From: Thermoanaerobaculia bacterium
Lineage (GTDB): Bacteria > Acidobacteriota > Thermoanaerobaculia > Multivoradales > JAHEKO01
Direction of reading: 5' to 3'
DNA: 64,000 bases
Assembly: GCA_947259195.1 (NCBI GenBank)
Contig: CAMYLC010000054.1
Coordinates: 16,622 to 80,621, forward strand
Notes under the pieces: model-generated
Told to the model about the DNA's origin: nothing
Database searches by the model: none
Seen by the model: the letters and a program-made list of their open reading frames with translations, nothing else
Shown here: positions 1 to 9,725 of the stretch, one piece after another
How positions within the stretch are numbered: the first letter of the stretch is position 1
Layout: each line of letters opens with the position of its first letter
Made by a program: the position numbers and the translations under genes

Positions 1-283
1 CCTGGCTGGCTGGCACCGATTCGGAGGTTTCCGCACTACCCTGCTCCACCTCCGCATTGCCTTCGGACTGACGTCGGAGCGCCCTGATCGTGTTCGCCCA
101 GGCAGTGGCGGACGCCTCGAAAGGATGCTCTGGAGAGAGGTAGAGGTCTCCGCCGACGAAGAACAGCTGGCCCCGAAGGTCGGCCGAGTTCAGACCCAAC
201 CGACCTGTCCAACCCTCCTGGTAAGCCAGGCGAATCGCGTCGAAGAATCGAATCTCTGACGGCTCTGTGGGCTCGGTAGGCAT
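1..283 (-). CDS. DUF4388 (PATAN)-like protein, N-terminal part only
   Basis: An open frame begins at an ATG (complement of 281-283) and runs off the left edge of the window, so only about 94 residues are visible. The segment with 'TGRLGL' followed about 10 residues later by 'GQLFFVGGDLYL' resembles the small beta-rich DUF4388/PATAN domain often linked to bacterial signalling and gliding proteins. The visible C-terminal end becomes Glu/Ser rich, suggesting a linker to a further domain outside the window. It lies downstream of uvrC on the same strand but is separated by 63 bases, within which a short element shared with the ferritin leader is found (291-311). Family assignment rests on pattern only; function is unknown. 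Confidence 0.5.
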   Translation of the reverse strand, partial: MPTEPTEPSEIRFFDAIRLAYQEGWTGRLGLNSADLRGQLFFVGGDLYLSPEHPFEASATAWANTIRALRRQSEGNAEVEQGSAETSESVPASQ

Positions 284-290
284 ATCTGGT

Positions 291-311
291 TCAGGACCTG
301 TCAACACTCAT
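291..311 (-). repeat. Shared upstream element, copy 1
   Basis: Plus-strand text TCAGGACCTGTCAACACTCA followed by T, lying 7 bases upstream of the start codon of the DUF4388-like gene. Apart from one missing A it is identical to 28662-28683, upstream of the ferritin gene. The core CAGGACCTG is a dyad (CAGG-A-CCTG). A common regulatory site or a dispersed genomic repeat are both possible. Confidence 0.5.
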
Positions 312-346
312 TTTACCGAACGGCCCGCACCCCCTGTGTGAAGTGA

Positions 347-2158
347 TCAACCCTCCACGCGGTCGGGGTTGTCGATCAGGTGCTTGAATACCCTTTCTCC
401 CAGCACCGGTCCGAGGGCCCCCACCAACTCCTCCCGAGGCGCCTGCCTCAGCTGCTCGACGCTGCCGAACCGTGTCAGCAGCAGCTTCCGTCGACCCGGC
501 CCGATGCCTGGGATTCCGTCCAGCCGACTCGTCAGGGACCTCTTGATCCGGCGTCTTCGATGTCGAGCCAGGGCGAATCTGTGCGCCTCATCGCGAAGCT
601 GCTGCAGGAGGCGTAGGCCCGAATCGCGGCGCGGAAGTCGCAGAGGTTCTGGACGGTCTGCCAGGTACAGCTCTTCTTCCTTCTTGGCCAGACCCACCAC
701 CGGAGTCTCTTCAACCCCTAACTCAACGAGGGCGCTCAGAGCGGCGTTGAGTTGCCCGCGGCCGCCGTCGATGAGAATCAGGTCCGGCATGGCGCCCAAC
801 TCCTGCAACCGCCTGCGGTAGCGCCGGACCACGGCCTGATGAATCGAAGCGAAGTCATCGGCTTGCCGCAGATGCTTGATATTGAAGCTCCGATACTCCG
901 CTTTCTGCATTCGACCCTGCTCCCAAACCACCAGCGAGGCCACCGTCTCGCCGCCATGCAGAGTCGCCACGTCGAAGCCCTCGATCCGTTGCGGCGGCTC
1001 TGCCAATCCCAGATGCTGCCTCAGGTCCTCGACCATCTTCTCACTTCCCGGGTCGGTTCGAAATCTCCGCCGATGGGCCAGGGCGGCGTTCCTCTGAGCC
1101 AGAGCGATCCGCTGCGCTTTCGTGCCGCGCACCGGCAGCCTGATATACACCCGCTCGCCCTTGCGCTCGCTCAGCCATGCGGCCAGCGACTCTTGTCCAT
1201 CGATCGGGAAAGGCAGATGGATCTCGCGAGGGATGAATGTCGTCCGCTCGTAGATCTGAGGCAGCAATTCCGACAGTACAGCCTCGCTGGACACCTCCTG
1301 CTGCCCTTCCCAGAACAGTTCGCGGCGATCCAGGACCTGCCCACCTCGCATCACCAATGCACAGATCGCGGCACTTCCTCCTGTTGCGTAGACACCATAG
1401 ACATCGACGTCTTCGCCGTGGACGGAAGACAGTTTGCGTTGCTGAGTCACGGACTCGATCTCGAGCATCAAATCTCGGATCCTCGCTGCCTGCTCGAACT
1501 CGAGAGAATCTGCGCGGGCAGCCATCTTCCCTCGCAAGCTCCTGAGCAGCTCGTCGTTCCTACCGGCCAGAAACAGCCGTGCTGCAGCAACCGCCTGATC
1601 GTAGTCTTCCTTCGTGGTCAACCCAGCCACACACGGACCGAGACATCGCCGCATGTCGTGGTAGAGGCAGGGCCTGGGCAGCGATCCGTCGATGTCGATT
1701 CGGCACACCCTGATCTCGAACAGCTTCTGCACCAGCTTGATCGCTCGTCGGGCCAAGCCGCCGGGCAGGTAGGGGCCGAAGTACTCGCCTCCATCCTGGC
1801 GCAGACGACGGGTAAACGTCACCCTTGGATAGTCGTCGAGTGTCAGCTTCACGTAAGGGTAGGTCTTGTCGTCGCGCAGCAGGATGTTGTAACGCGGCCG
1901 TCGGCCTTTGATCCAGTTGTTCTCGAGAAGCAGGGCCTCGGCTTCGGTGTCGGTCACGACGAACTCCACGTCGACCGCTTCTTGAAGCATTGTCGCTATG
2001 CGCGCCTCGTGCCGACCGGATAGATAGCTGGCGCCGCGCTTGCGGAGCGAGCTCGCCTTGCCAACGTAGAGCGGGCGTGAGTCGGCATCCTGGAAGACAT
2101 AGATACCAGGCCGGTCCGGAAGCTCGCGAATGCGCCCCGCCAGCGCGGAGCTCACCAT
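347..2158 (-). CDS. uvrC: Excinuclease ABC subunit C (UvrC)
   Basis: Dual-incision nuclease of nucleotide excision repair, recruited by UvrB to cut DNA on both sides of a lesion. At 603 residues it is family length. The N-terminal GIY-YIG nuclease domain is visible (GIYVF near residue 18, LYVGKA near 29), then a UVR motif around residues 200-235 that contacts UvrB, an RNase H-like nuclease domain with Asp-bearing segments GFDVATLHG, ADDFASIHQ and LILIDGGRGQ plus RDEAHRFALARH, and a C-terminal helix-hairpin-helix pair (DGIPGIGPGRRKLLL). Both nuclease centres therefore look intact. It starts 23 bases after the uvrB stop codon on the same strand, so uvrB-uvrC is very likely one transcript. Confidence 0.97.
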   Translation of the reverse strand: MVSSALAGRIRELPDRPGIYVFQDADSRPLYVGKASSLRKRGASYLSGRHEARIATMLQEAVDVEFVVTDTEAEALLLENNWIKGRRPRYNILLRDDKTYPYVKLTLDDYPRVTFTRRLRQDGGEYFGPYLPGGLARRAIKLVQKLFEIRVCRIDIDGSLPRPCLYHDMRRCLGPCVAGLTTKEDYDQAVAAARLFLAGRNDELLRSLRGKMAARADSLEFEQAARIRDLMLEIESVTQQRKLSSVHGEDVDVYGVYATGGSAAICALVMRGGQVLDRRELFWEGQQEVSSEAVLSELLPQIYERTTFIPREIHLPFPIDGQESLAAWLSERKGERVYIRLPVRGTKAQRIALAQRNAALAHRRRFRTDPGSEKMVEDLRQHLGLAEPPQRIEGFDVATLHGGETVASLVVWEQGRMQKAEYRSFNIKHLRQADDFASIHQAVVRRYRRRLQELGAMPDLILIDGGRGQLNAALSALVELGVEETPVVGLAKKEEELYLADRPEPLRLPRRDSGLRLLQQLRDEAHRFALARHRRRRIKRSLTSRLDGIPGIGPGRRKLLLTRFGSVEQLRQAPREELVGALGPVLGERVFKHLIDNPDRVEG

Positions 2159-2181
2159 GGTCTCAAGTCGCGCACGATCCC

Positions 2182-4173
2182 TCAGTCGGTGTAGATCTGC
2201 AGCTCTTTGAGCTCCCGCAGCTCATCGCGAAGTGTAGCCGCCTCTTCGAACTCGAGCCGCTTGGCAGCTGATTTCATTTCTTTTTCCAGCATCTCGATCT
2301 GCTGACTCAGAGGGAGACCCGAACGCTCGGCAACTTTCGAGGGAAGGCGGTCACCGAGCGAGAAATAGTCCAGATTGCTCATGGTCACCAACGGGCTATG
2401 AATGTCTTTCAGCACACTCCGGGGCTCGATACCGTGCGCTTCGTTGTACGCCTGTTGGCGAAGCCGACGGCGGTCGGTCTCGGACATCGCCCGCCGCATG
2501 GAGTCAGTCACCCTATCGGCATAAAACAGCACTCTGCCTTCCAGGTTTCTCGCCGCCCGGCCAGCGGTCTGAATCAAAGAGGTGCCACTTCTCAAGAAGC
2601 CCTCCTTGTCCGCATCCAAGACGGCCACCAGGGCCACCTCAGGCAGATCCAGCCCCTCCCGCAAGAGATTGATCCCCACCAGAACATCGAAAATCCCGCG
2701 CCGCAGGTCGGTGACGATTTCGACTCTTTCCAGAGTATCGACATCGCTGTGGAGATAACGCACTTTGACGCCTACCTCCAACAGGTACTGCGTCAGCTCC
2801 TCGGCCATCCGCTTCGTGAGTGTCGTTACCAGGACCCTGGCGCCCGCTGTCGCCACGCGACGGATCTCGGCCAGGAGGTCATCGACCTGTCCGCTGGCCG
2901 GTCGCACCTCGATCTTGGGATCGAGCAGACCGGTGGGACGGACTACCTGTTCTGCTATGACTCCCTGGGAGCGCTGCAGCTCCCATTCACTCGGAGTTGC
3001 CGACACATAGATCCGCTGGTGGCCGCGGCTGTCGAACTCTTCGAACGTGAGCGGGCGATTGTCCAGGGCGCTGGGTAGCCGGAAACCGTACTCGACAAGG
3101 GTCTCCTTGCGGGATCGATCGCCGTGATACATGCCCCTGACCTGTGGTATCGACTGATGGCTCTCATCGATCATCAAGAGGCTGTCTTCCGGGAGGAAGT
3201 CCAGAAGTGTAGGAGGGGGCTCACCCACCAGTCGGCCGGAAAGGTGTCTGGAGTAGTTCTCGATCCCATGGCAGTAGCCGATCTCGCGCAGCATTTCGAG
3301 ATCGAAACGGGTCCGCTGTTCCAAGCGCTGCGCTTCGAGGTGTTTCTCCTGGGATTCCAGCTCTGGCAGCCGTGCATCGAGCTCACCCTGAATCCCGACG
3401 ATCGCCGCTGCCAGTTGATCCCTCGGAGTCACATAGTGGGTCTTCGGGAATACGGCGATCCGATCCAGTGCCTCCAAGGCGTCCCCTCTGAGCAGATCGA
3501 AGCGCGAGATGCGTTCGATCTCGTCGCCGAAGTACTCCACTCGATAACCCGTCTCCTCGTAGGCAGGAAAGACCTCGAGCACATCACCACGAGCCCTGAA
3601 GCTGCCCGGGAACAGGTCCATCGAGGTCCTCTCGTATTGCATTTCGACCAGCTTTCGCATGGCCGACTCCATGCCATCGTCCTGGCCGACGGCAAGAAAT
3701 TGGAGCATCCCGTAGAAGGCCTCCGGAGATCCGAGTCCGTAGATGCAGGAAACCGAAGCGATGATCACGACATCACGACGCTCGAACAGCACCTTGGTCG
3801 CTCTCAGCCGCAGTCGGTCGATCTCCTCGTTGATGCTCGTTTCCTTCTCGATGTAGGTGTCGCTCTGCGGCACGTAGGCCTCGGGCTGGTAGTAGTCGTA
3901 GTAGGAGACGAAATACTCCACGGCGTTGTGCGGGAAGAAGCTCCTGAACTCCTGGAACAGCTGGGCTGCCAGCGTCTTGTTGTGAGACAGGATCAGAGTC
4001 GGCCGATTGACCATTTCGATCACCTTGGCCATCGTGAAGGTCTTGCCCGATCCGGTGACTCCGAGCAGGACCTGCTCTCTCAGGCCGCTCTCGAGGCCCT
4101 CCACGAGCTGCCGAATCGCCTCCGGTTGATCACCCTGTGGAACCAGAGGGGATTCGAGGTTGAACCTGTCCAT
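2182..4173 (-). CDS. uvrB: Excinuclease ABC subunit B (UvrB)
   Basis: Damage-verifying helicase-like ATPase of nucleotide excision repair; receives DNA from UvrA and then loads UvrC. The 663 residues match the family. Walker A is [13 protein letters not shown] near residue 40, the damage-probing beta-hairpin carries [12 protein letters not shown] near residue 92, motif II is DESHQS, the helicase C-terminal lobe contains [11 protein letters not shown] and the QTAGRAARN segment, and the last 40 residues form the UVR coiled-coil motif ([19 protein letters not shown]) that pairs with UvrC. uvrC follows after 23 bases. Upstream (33 bases) lies a small membrane protein gene on the same strand. Confidence 0.98.
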   Translation of the reverse strand: MDRFNLESPLVPQGDQPEAIRQLVEGLESGLREQVLLGVTGSGKTFTMAKVIEMVNRPTLILSHNKTLAAQLFQEFRSFFPHNAVEYFVSYYDYYQPEAYVPQSDTYIEKETSINEEIDRLRLRATKVLFERRDVVIIASVSCIYGLGSPEAFYGMLQFLAVGQDDGMESAMRKLVEMQYERTSMDLFPGSFRARGDVLEVFPAYEETGYRVEYFGDEIERISRFDLLRGDALEALDRIAVFPKTHYVTPRDQLAAAIVGIQGELDARLPELESQEKHLEAQRLEQRTRFDLEMLREIGYCHGIENYSRHLSGRLVGEPPPTLLDFLPEDSLLMIDESHQSIPQVRGMYHGDRSRKETLVEYGFRLPSALDNRPLTFEEFDSRGHQRIYVSATPSEWELQRSQGVIAEQVVRPTGLLDPKIEVRPASGQVDDLLAEIRRVATAGARVLVTTLTKRMAEELTQYLLEVGVKVRYLHSDVDTLERVEIVTDLRRGIFDVLVGINLLREGLDLPEVALVAVLDADKEGFLRSGTSLIQTAGRAARNLEGRVLFYADRVTDSMRRAMSETDRRRLRQQAYNEAHGIEPRSVLKDIHSPLVTMSNLDYFSLGDRLPSKVAERSGLPLSQQIEMLEKEMKSAAKRLEFEEAATLRDELRELKELQIYTD

Positions 4174-4206
4174 GGGCAGGATTCTATAGAGCGCTCAAGA
4201 CTGTGC

Positions 4207-4737
4207 TCATTGGATCGGCTCCGGAGCCGAGAGCGGCAGATCGGTCTGCGAGGCTCCGACGTGCTCCGACTCGGGACGATCGGCATCGTCCCCCGCAGCC
4301 CTCCCCGAGACCCGATCCAGAGCCCCGATCAGGTTCTGCACCTCCTCTCGGCTGAGGCGATTGGGACCGTTCCCGAGCGCCTCACGGAGCATCTTCTGAA
4401 GATCCTGGAGCGCGACAACGTTTGCCCGGTCCTCCTGCACGGCTTCGACTGCAGCGTCGAAGGCAGCCGACAGTTCCTGCACCTCGGGCTCGGTGATATT
4501 GGCCGGCAGCGACTCCATCACCTGGGTTTCGAGCTCACCCATCATCCACCCGAAGAGGTCCTTCGCCTTGAGGAGAAAGACCACCGATCCGATACCCAGA
4601 AGGAGAATCAAGGCTCCACAACCCAAGAGCCCCCAGCGTGGCCCGCCGTACCATTTCGACTGGGGCCCCTCAGGAGAGAACGGCTCCCTGCTTATTTCGA
4701 CCGAGCCCTGTTCTGGCGGAGTACGCATCGATTCCAT
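4207..4737 (-). CDS. Small single-pass membrane protein, unknown
   Basis: A 176-residue protein that I do not recognise. Residues 1-32 are polar and Pro/Glu rich, residues about 34-55 (GLLGCGALILLLGIGSVVFLL) form one membrane helix, and the remainder is acidic and largely helical, with a stretch LSREEVQNLIGALDRVSGR that could pack as a helical bundle. Topology is probably cytoplasmic N-terminus with the acidic part outside, or the reverse; the sequence does not decide. It sits just upstream of uvrB (33-base gap) and is divergent from the penicillin-binding protein gene. No functional link to repair is evident. An in-frame ATG three codons downstream is an alternative start. Confidence 0.7.
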   Translation of the reverse strand: MESMRTPPEQGSVEISREPFSPEGPQSKWYGGPRWGLLGCGALILLLGIGSVVFLLKAKDLFGWMMGELETQVMESLPANITEPEVQELSAAFDAAVEAVQEDRANVVALQDLQKMLREALGNGPNRLSREEVQNLIGALDRVSGRAAGDDADRPESEHVGASQTDLPLSAPEPIQ

Positions 4738-4855
4738 CCCTTTCAGTGACGTTCAAGCCCTGACCGCATTGTAGTCTTCACCCCTGACCGTCGCAAATGC
4801 GAGAAAGATCGACCCGGTGCGAGGAAAGTTCTCTGCGTCGACTGCCATAGGAGAC

Positions 4856-4861
4856 TATAAT
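4856..4861 (+). promoter_or_regulatory. -10 hexamer for the PBP1a gene
   Basis: A perfect TATAAT precedes the penicillin-binding protein gene; no good -35 box is visible at 16-18 bases. The predicted transcript start would fall almost on the GTG at 4870, so either the message is nearly leaderless or translation starts at the in-frame ATG at 4942. Confidence 0.45.
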
Positions 4862-4869
4862 CTGCAGCC

Positions 4870-7320
4870 GTGAGATCGAATAGCTCAAGCTCCGAGCAGG
4901 CCTCCGCGTCCCGCCGATTCGGCTCCGACCGTCGATCCAGAATGAAGGTCCTGGCCTGGATCGTAACCCCTGCCATCGCTCTTCTCCTCGGCGTTCTGGG
5001 CGGGGTCGGGCTCGCCTCGATCATCAACATGCCCCAGGTCGAATCACTGGCGAGCTTCACCCCCGGGGTGATCACGCGTCTTCTCGATCGCCACGGCGAG
5101 GTCTTTGCTACCTATGCCAAGGAGAAGCGGGTGCTGATCGAGGAAGGAGAAGTTCCACAGCTCCTTCAGAACGCGATTCTGGCGGCGGAAGACAGCAACT
5201 TCTTCCAGCATGGAGGCATCGACGCCGAAGGTGTGCTGCGCGCCATGTCTGAGAACTTGCGGCAAGGCAGATTGGCCATGGGCGGTTCGACCATCACCAT
5301 GCAGCTCGCCCGCCAGCTTTACCTGACTCCCAAGAAGACCTGGCAGCGCAAGGCAGAAGAGGCTCTGCTGGCGGTCGAGCTGGAAAAGAACTTCAGCAAG
5401 CAACAGATTCTCACCCTCTACTGCAATCTCATCTTCATGGGGCACGGCAACTATGGAATGGAGTCCGCCTCCCGCGCCTATTTCGGCAAGACAACGAAAG
5501 ACGTGGACCTTGCAGAGGCAGCGGTCTTGGCCGGCATTCCGCAGCGGCCCAGCGCCTACAGCCCCTACAAGAATCCCGAGCTGGTGGTCACTCGGCGCGA
5601 CTATGTACTGCGGCGCATGAGGGAAGAGGGGTATATCACCGAGGAGGAGTACAAGGAGACCATCAGCCTGCCTCTGCTGGTGGTGCCGAATCGGCAGAAG
5701 GACCTCCGGGCACCCTACTTCGCCGAGGAGGTACGGCGGTATCTCGAATCCACCTATGGTGCAGAGGGGCTCCTCGAACAGGGCCTACAGGTCGACACGA
5801 CCCTGGATCCCCGCATCCAAAGCGCGGCCGAGGCGGCCCTCGAGGAGGGTCTGGTCCGACTCGACCATCGGCATGGCTGGCGTGGCGCTCTGCATCATGT
5901 GGAGGCTGAAGAGATGGAGGGGTACGAGCTTCCTTCCTGGCGCGACGTCGAGCTGATCGCCGGCAAATGGTACGAAGCTCTTGTCCTGAGCGTCGGCTCG
6001 CACGGTGCCGAGGTCAGAATCGGGGAAGCCATCCTAGAGCTGCATCCGGACGGCATGAAGTGGACACGACGTCAGGACCCCCGCCAGATTCTCGAGCGAG
6101 GCGACGTCGTCTGGGTGAGCCTCGAGGCGGCCGACGACGAGGAAAGTCCTCCGCAGATCGTGCATCTGGAGCAGGAGCCCGAGCTGGAAGGGGCGGCGAT
6201 CGTCCTCGAGTCCTCCACCGGGGCGGTCAGGGCCATGGTCGGCGGCTGGGACTTCGACCGCAGCAGCTTCAATCGCGCCACCCAGGCCCGGCGTCAGGTC
6301 GGCTCGGCCTTCAAGCCCTTCGTTTTCGGCGCTGCGCTCGAGACCGGATTCACCCCTGCGGACACGATCTTCGATGCCCCGACAGTTTTCCCGGGCGCCA
6401 ACAACGTTCCCAGCTACTCCCCGCGCAACTTCTACCGCCAGTACTACGGGATTACGACGTTACGACGTGCGCTCGAGAAATCCATGAACGTCTGCTCCGC
6501 GAAACTGATGGATATTGTTGGCGTCGAGCGGACGATCGACTTCGCCCGTCGCTGCGGAATTCGGTCCGACCTGCCACCCTACCCGAGCCTCGCCCTCGGC
6601 GCTGCTGAGATCATCCCGCTAGAGCTCGCGGCCGCCTACTCGGCCATCGCCAATCAAGGTGTGTACGTCGAGCCTTACCTGATCGAGACGGTTCGTACGC
6701 CGGATGGTCAGGAGCTCGAGACTCACCAACCGCGAGCCCATAAGGCGATGGAGACGGAAATCGCCTATGTGCTGGGGCACATTCTCGAGGGCGTAGTGGA
6801 CAGGGGGACAGCTGCCCAGATTGCGGGTCTGGAGCTCGATCTAGCCGGCAAGACCGGCACCACCGACGACTACATCGACGCCTGGTTCGTCGGCTATACG
6901 CCGGCCTACACGATCTTGACCTGGGTGGGCCACGACGTGAACCGCTCCATCGGCAGGAACATGACAGGGGCCGCAGCCGCTCTTCCCATCTGGAAGTCGA
7001 TCGTGGAGATCGGTCTGGAAGAGGGTTGGATCGCAGCGGGGTCTACCTTCGTCCGCCCGCCAGGGGTCGTAGAGATGCAGGTCGATTATCTCACCGGCCT
7101 GCTACCGGGGCCCGCCGCGCAGACTCTTATCTCGGAGGCCTTCGTCTCCGGCACCGAGCCGGCGCGCCAAGTTGATCAGGAGAGCTTTCGCATTCTTCAG
7201 CTTCCCTGGTATCAGCAACAACCTTTCTACCTGCCCAAGGTCGGTGAGAGAATGCCCGACGATGTGGACGATTGGACCCTGGTCCAGGAAACCTGGGCCG
7301 AAGGAAAAGAACCGGACTGA
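4870..7320 (+). CDS. Class A penicillin-binding protein (PBP1a family)
   Basis: Bifunctional peptidoglycan synthase of the inner membrane, acting in the periplasm on lipid II. Residues about 27-50 form the membrane anchor. The glycosyltransferase (GT51) domain shows AAEDSNFFQHGGID near 100, GGSTITMQLARQLYL near 138 and the RKAEEALLAVELE segment. The transpeptidase domain holds SAFK (in QVGSAFKPFVFG, catalytic Ser), SMN (in EKSMNVCSAK) and KTG (in AGKTGTTDDYIDAWF), so both active sites are complete. At 816 residues the length is normal. The GTG start at 4870 keeps a basic cytoplasmic tail (RRSR) before the anchor; ATG at 4942 is the alternative. It stands alone, divergent from the gene upstream and convergent with the methyltransferase gene downstream. 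Confidence 0.95.
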   Translation: MRSNSSSSEQASASRRFGSDRRSRMKVLAWIVTPAIALLLGVLGGVGLASIINMPQVESLASFTPGVITRLLDRHGEVFATYAKEKRVLIEEGEVPQLLQNAILAAEDSNFFQHGGIDAEGVLRAMSENLRQGRLAMGGSTITMQLARQLYLTPKKTWQRKAEEALLAVELEKNFSKQQILTLYCNLIFMGHGNYGMESASRAYFGKTTKDVDLAEAAVLAGIPQRPSAYSPYKNPELVVTRRDYVLRRMREEGYITEEEYKETISLPLLVVPNRQKDLRAPYFAEEVRRYLESTYGAEGLLEQGLQVDTTLDPRIQSAAEAALEEGLVRLDHRHGWRGALHHVEAEEMEGYELPSWRDVELIAGKWYEALVLSVGSHGAEVRIGEAILELHPDGMKWTRRQDPRQILERGDVVWVSLEAADDEESPPQIVHLEQEPELEGAAIVLESSTGAVRAMVGGWDFDRSSFNRATQARRQVGSAFKPFVFGAALETGFTPADTIFDAPTVFPGANNVPSYSPRNFYRQYYGITTLRRALEKSMNVCSAKLMDIVGVERTIDFARRCGIRSDLPPYPSLALGAAEIIPLELAAAYSAIANQGVYVEPYLIETVRTPDGQELETHQPRAHKAMETEIAYVLGHILEGVVDRGTAAQIAGLELDLAGKTGTTDDYIDAWFVGYTPAYTILTWVGHDVNRSIGRNMTGAAAALPIWKSIVEIGLEEGWIAAGSTFVRPPGVVEMQVDYLTGLLPGPAAQTLISEAFVSGTEPARQVDQESFRILQLPWYQQQPFYLPKVGERMPDDVDDWTLVQETWAEGKEPD

Positions 7321-7340
7321 GTCGTTTCGGAATCAGTCGC

Positions 7341-8591
7341 CTACCGGGGCTTGGTGCCAACCATCGCGTAGTCCTGAAACCCGTACAGCAGCTCGTCCAG
7401 CTGATCCCGCAGCCGGTTGACGTGGTCCGCCACGGGTTTCATCTCATCGGATAAACCCGTCAGGTCGATCTCGAGTAGGCGATCTTCCGCTTCGAATGGC
7501 CGCAGATCCAGTCGCTCCACCGGCTCGAAGCCGGCCTGTTCGAAGAGCAGCATCAGTGTCGCAGGATGCACCGGTCTTCTGTGGGTTGGATCGAGCCAGA
7601 AATTCCTCGCTGCCACGATCAGAGAAAGAGGATTCGGGGTCTCCAGGATCAGCGTCCCATTCGGCTCCAGGGCTCGCCAGGCCAAACGGACGAGACGATC
7701 CAGGTCCGTCGCCGGCAAATGCTCTACCACGTGGAGAGAGAGCACGCCTCCCAGGCTCCTCTCTGGAGCTTGCTCGAGTGCGCCAAAGAGATCCGCCCGA
7801 GCTGCGGTGAGGCCCAGACCTCGGCAATGGGCCACCATTTCCTCGCTCTGGTCGACACCGCGGGCGGCTAGACCATGCCCTTCCAAGACTGCGAGCATCT
7901 CGCCCCGACCGCAGCCCAGATCCAGTATCGGGCCCTTTCCCTCCAGGTAGCCGAGGTAGGCCTGGGCTCGATTCGAGATCTCCTCGCGGGTACCGCGGAA
8001 ACGGTCCTCGAACTCCAGGTAACCCTGCTCCCTCCAGGCCTCTTCCAAGACCTCGCGGCTGACCGGCTCCGATGTGGACTCCGACACCAGGGCCAGGAGG
8101 CTACCCAATCGGCTCCAGTATTGTTTGCTCTCCCGTCGATACCGATCCAGCCTTTGATCCATCAAGGCGTAGAGAGCATCGGTATGCTGATTGAAGTCAG
8201 TCAGCACCTCGCGCGGAAAGGCCTCCAGGTAGGTGATCCGGCGGTGATTGTTCTGAACATCTCGCACCAGGTCGTCGCGCACCTGGCGCAGATCGCGGAT
8301 GAAGTCGCTGGGCGCCTGTCGCAGAAACTCGAGGTTCTCGAGAACGATCAAGTTGAAGGTCTGCTGCCGCACCCACAAGTCGTGCTGCGGCAATGTCGCC
8401 GCCGGCCTGAGGAGGCGAGCGACGCGTTTCAGGAGCCGTTCGGCCCAGCCGGCCACCCCCTGACGTCGGCTGACCACGGGGAAGGCGTGGTTGCCCTCCC
8501 ACAGCCAGCGCCACGCCGACAGGTCTCGCGTCGGCTCACCGAGAAAATCCTCGATCGAGGGGTCCGGTTTGGGCGACTCCGGGCTCGACAT
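7341..8591 (-). CDS. SAM-dependent methyltransferase with coiled-coil N-terminus
   Basis: Class I methyltransferase of 416 residues. The C-terminal half carries motif I ILDLGCGRGEMLAVLE (around residue 223), the acidic residue after strand 2 (GVDQSEEM), LHVVEHLP as motif III, and ETPNPLSL, which is typical of sugar or lipopolysaccharide methyltransferases. Residues about 85-190 are strongly helical and charged, likely a coiled coil (QVRDDLVRDVQNNHRRITYLE). Such N-terminal helices plus this domain are common in O-antigen or glycan methyltransferases, but no glycan gene cluster surrounds it: it follows rplI by 5 bases, at the position where dnaB is often found. The methyl acceptor cannot be told from sequence. 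Confidence 0.75.
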   Translation of the reverse strand: MSSPESPKPDPSIEDFLGEPTRDLSAWRWLWEGNHAFPVVSRRQGVAGWAERLLKRVARLLRPAATLPQHDLWVRQQTFNLIVLENLEFLRQAPSDFIRDLRQVRDDLVRDVQNNHRRITYLEAFPREVLTDFNQHTDALYALMDQRLDRYRRESKQYWSRLGSLLALVSESTSEPVSREVLEEAWREQGYLEFEDRFRGTREEISNRAQAYLGYLEGKGPILDLGCGRGEMLAVLEGHGLAARGVDQSEEMVAHCRGLGLTAARADLFGALEQAPERSLGGVLSLHVVEHLPATDLDRLVRLAWRALEPNGTLILETPNPLSLIVAARNFWLDPTHRRPVHPATLMLLFEQAGFEPVERLDLRPFEAEDRLLEIDLTGLSDEMKPVADHVNRLRDQLDELLYGFQDYAMVGTKPR

Positions 8592-8596
8592 GGGCC

Positions 8597-9043
8597 CTAC
8601 TCTTCCGATTCGACCGTAACAGTCACTTCCGCGACAACCTCTGGGTGAAGCTCGATCCTGACCTGATGATCGCCCAGAGTCTTGATCCCGCCCTCGAGGT
8701 CGATTCGCCTCTTGTCGACGGTCACTCCCTTCTCATGCAGGAGCTCGTTGATCTCGCCAGCGGTCACCGAACCGTAGAGCGTCTCTGCCTCGCTGACGCG
8801 CTTGGCGATGCGCAACCTCAGACTGGCAATCGCGGCTGCGATCTCCTGGGCTGCCTCCCGCTGTTTGGCGTGTCTGACATCGATCTTCTTGCGCTGCTGC
8901 TCGAAGTACTTCTGGTTTCCAGGGGTAGCTTCCAGCGCCAGACCCTTGGGTATCAAGAAGTTTCTCGCGTACCCCGGCTTGACGTTGACGATTTCACCCC
9001 GCCCGCCCGTGTGCAGTACGTCCTGCATCAAGATGACTTGCAT
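8597..9043 (-). CDS. rplI: 50S ribosomal protein L9
   Basis: Large-subunit protein that binds 23S rRNA near the L1 stalk. The 148 residues start with the conserved MQVILMQDVLHTGGRGEIVN segment, followed by the GYARNFLIPKGLA signature, a long connecting helix (about residues 45-75) and the C-terminal domain. Third gene of rpsF-rpsR-rplI, 11 bases after rpsR, followed after 5 bases by the methyltransferase. Confidence 0.98.
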   Translation of the reverse strand: MQVILMQDVLHTGGRGEIVNVKPGYARNFLIPKGLALEATPGNQKYFEQQRKKIDVRHAKQREAAQEIAAAIASLRLRIAKRVSEAETLYGSVTAGEINELLHEKGVTVDKRRIDLEGGIKTLGDHQVRIELHPEVVAEVTVTVESEE

Positions 9044-9054
9044 GATGCTCTCTC

Positions 9055-9306
9055 CTAGTCCGACGTATAGGGCAGCAAGGCCAGATGCCTAGCGCGCTTG
9101 ATGGCTTGCTGGATGACGCGCTGATGCTTGGCGCAGGTACCCGATATGCGGCGCGGCAGGATCTTCGAGCGTTCCACCAGGTACTGCTGGAGAAAGCGAA
9201 TGTCCTTGTAGTCCACGGTGTCGAGCTTGTCGGCACACATTCGACAGACCTTGCGACGTCGAAAGAAGAACTTCTTCTTACCTGACCCTCTGGCTCCGCC
9301 TGCCAT
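9055..9306 (-). CDS. rpsR: 30S ribosomal protein S18, zinc-ribbon (C+) form
   Basis: Small-subunit protein that pairs with S6 on the platform. The 83 residues contain the family signature [21 protein letters not shown] and the end [11 protein letters not shown]. Unlike E. coli S18 it carries Cys21, Cys24, Cys58 and His61 (VCRMC...TCAKH), a plausible zinc site, so it is the C+ version of a protein known in zinc-binding and zinc-free forms. Its ATG overlaps the rpsF stop codon (TAATG), indicating coupled translation. Confidence 0.97.
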   Translation of the reverse strand: MAGGARGSGKKKFFFRRRKVCRMCADKLDTVDYKDIRFLQQYLVERSKILPRRISGTCAKHQRVIQQAIKRARHLALLPYTSD

Positions 9307-9695
9307 TAGCTGTCCTCCTTGCTGTCACCGTCCGTCTGAGTCACGGCTTCAGGGGCGACCTCCTCGTCCGGGATCGGGATCCTGGATGCCCGTTCCCTGA
9401 GTCGGCCAGCGTCCATTCGAACCGTCAGATACCGCAGAACATTGTCACTCTGCTGCATTCTTTGCCGCGCCATGCCGAAAGGACTACCACCCTCACTCTG
9501 CACATGCAGCAGCACGTAGTGCCCTTCGGTCAGCTTGTTGATCGGATACGCCAGCCTCCGTTTGCCCCAGCTCTCCTCCTTGGCGATGACCCCTCCCTCG
9601 TCGGTGATCATCTTCTGGAAGTCCTGGCTCAGACCCACGACCTCCTCATCGGAAAGACGAGGGTCGGCCACGAACATCAACTCATATCTACGCAT
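9306..9695 (-). CDS. rpsF: 30S ribosomal protein S6
   Basis: Small-subunit platform protein, partner of S18. It starts [18 protein letters not shown] and has the [19 protein letters not shown] core; the C-terminal 30 residues are an acidic tail longer than the structural core (129 residues total). First gene of the rpsF-rpsR-rplI unit, preceded by a good sigma-70-like promoter and a roughly 100-base leader with hairpins. Confidence 0.97.
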   Translation of the reverse strand: MRRYELMFVADPRLSDEEVVGLSQDFQKMITDEGGVIAKEESWGKRRLAYPINKLTEGHYVLLHVQSEGGSPFGMARQRMQQSDNVLRYLTVRMDAGRLRERASRIPIPDEEVAPEAVTQTDGDSKEDS

Positions 9696-9725
9696 GGATA
9701 TTGAATCCTCCCTCTGGCCTGGTCA

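Noticed and set aside
752..2023. Long plus-strand frame opposite uvrC (also 3124-4749 opposite uvrB)
   Set aside because: Antisense shadows of high-GC genes with clear homology on the other strand; composition is His/Gln/Arg-rich without domains.
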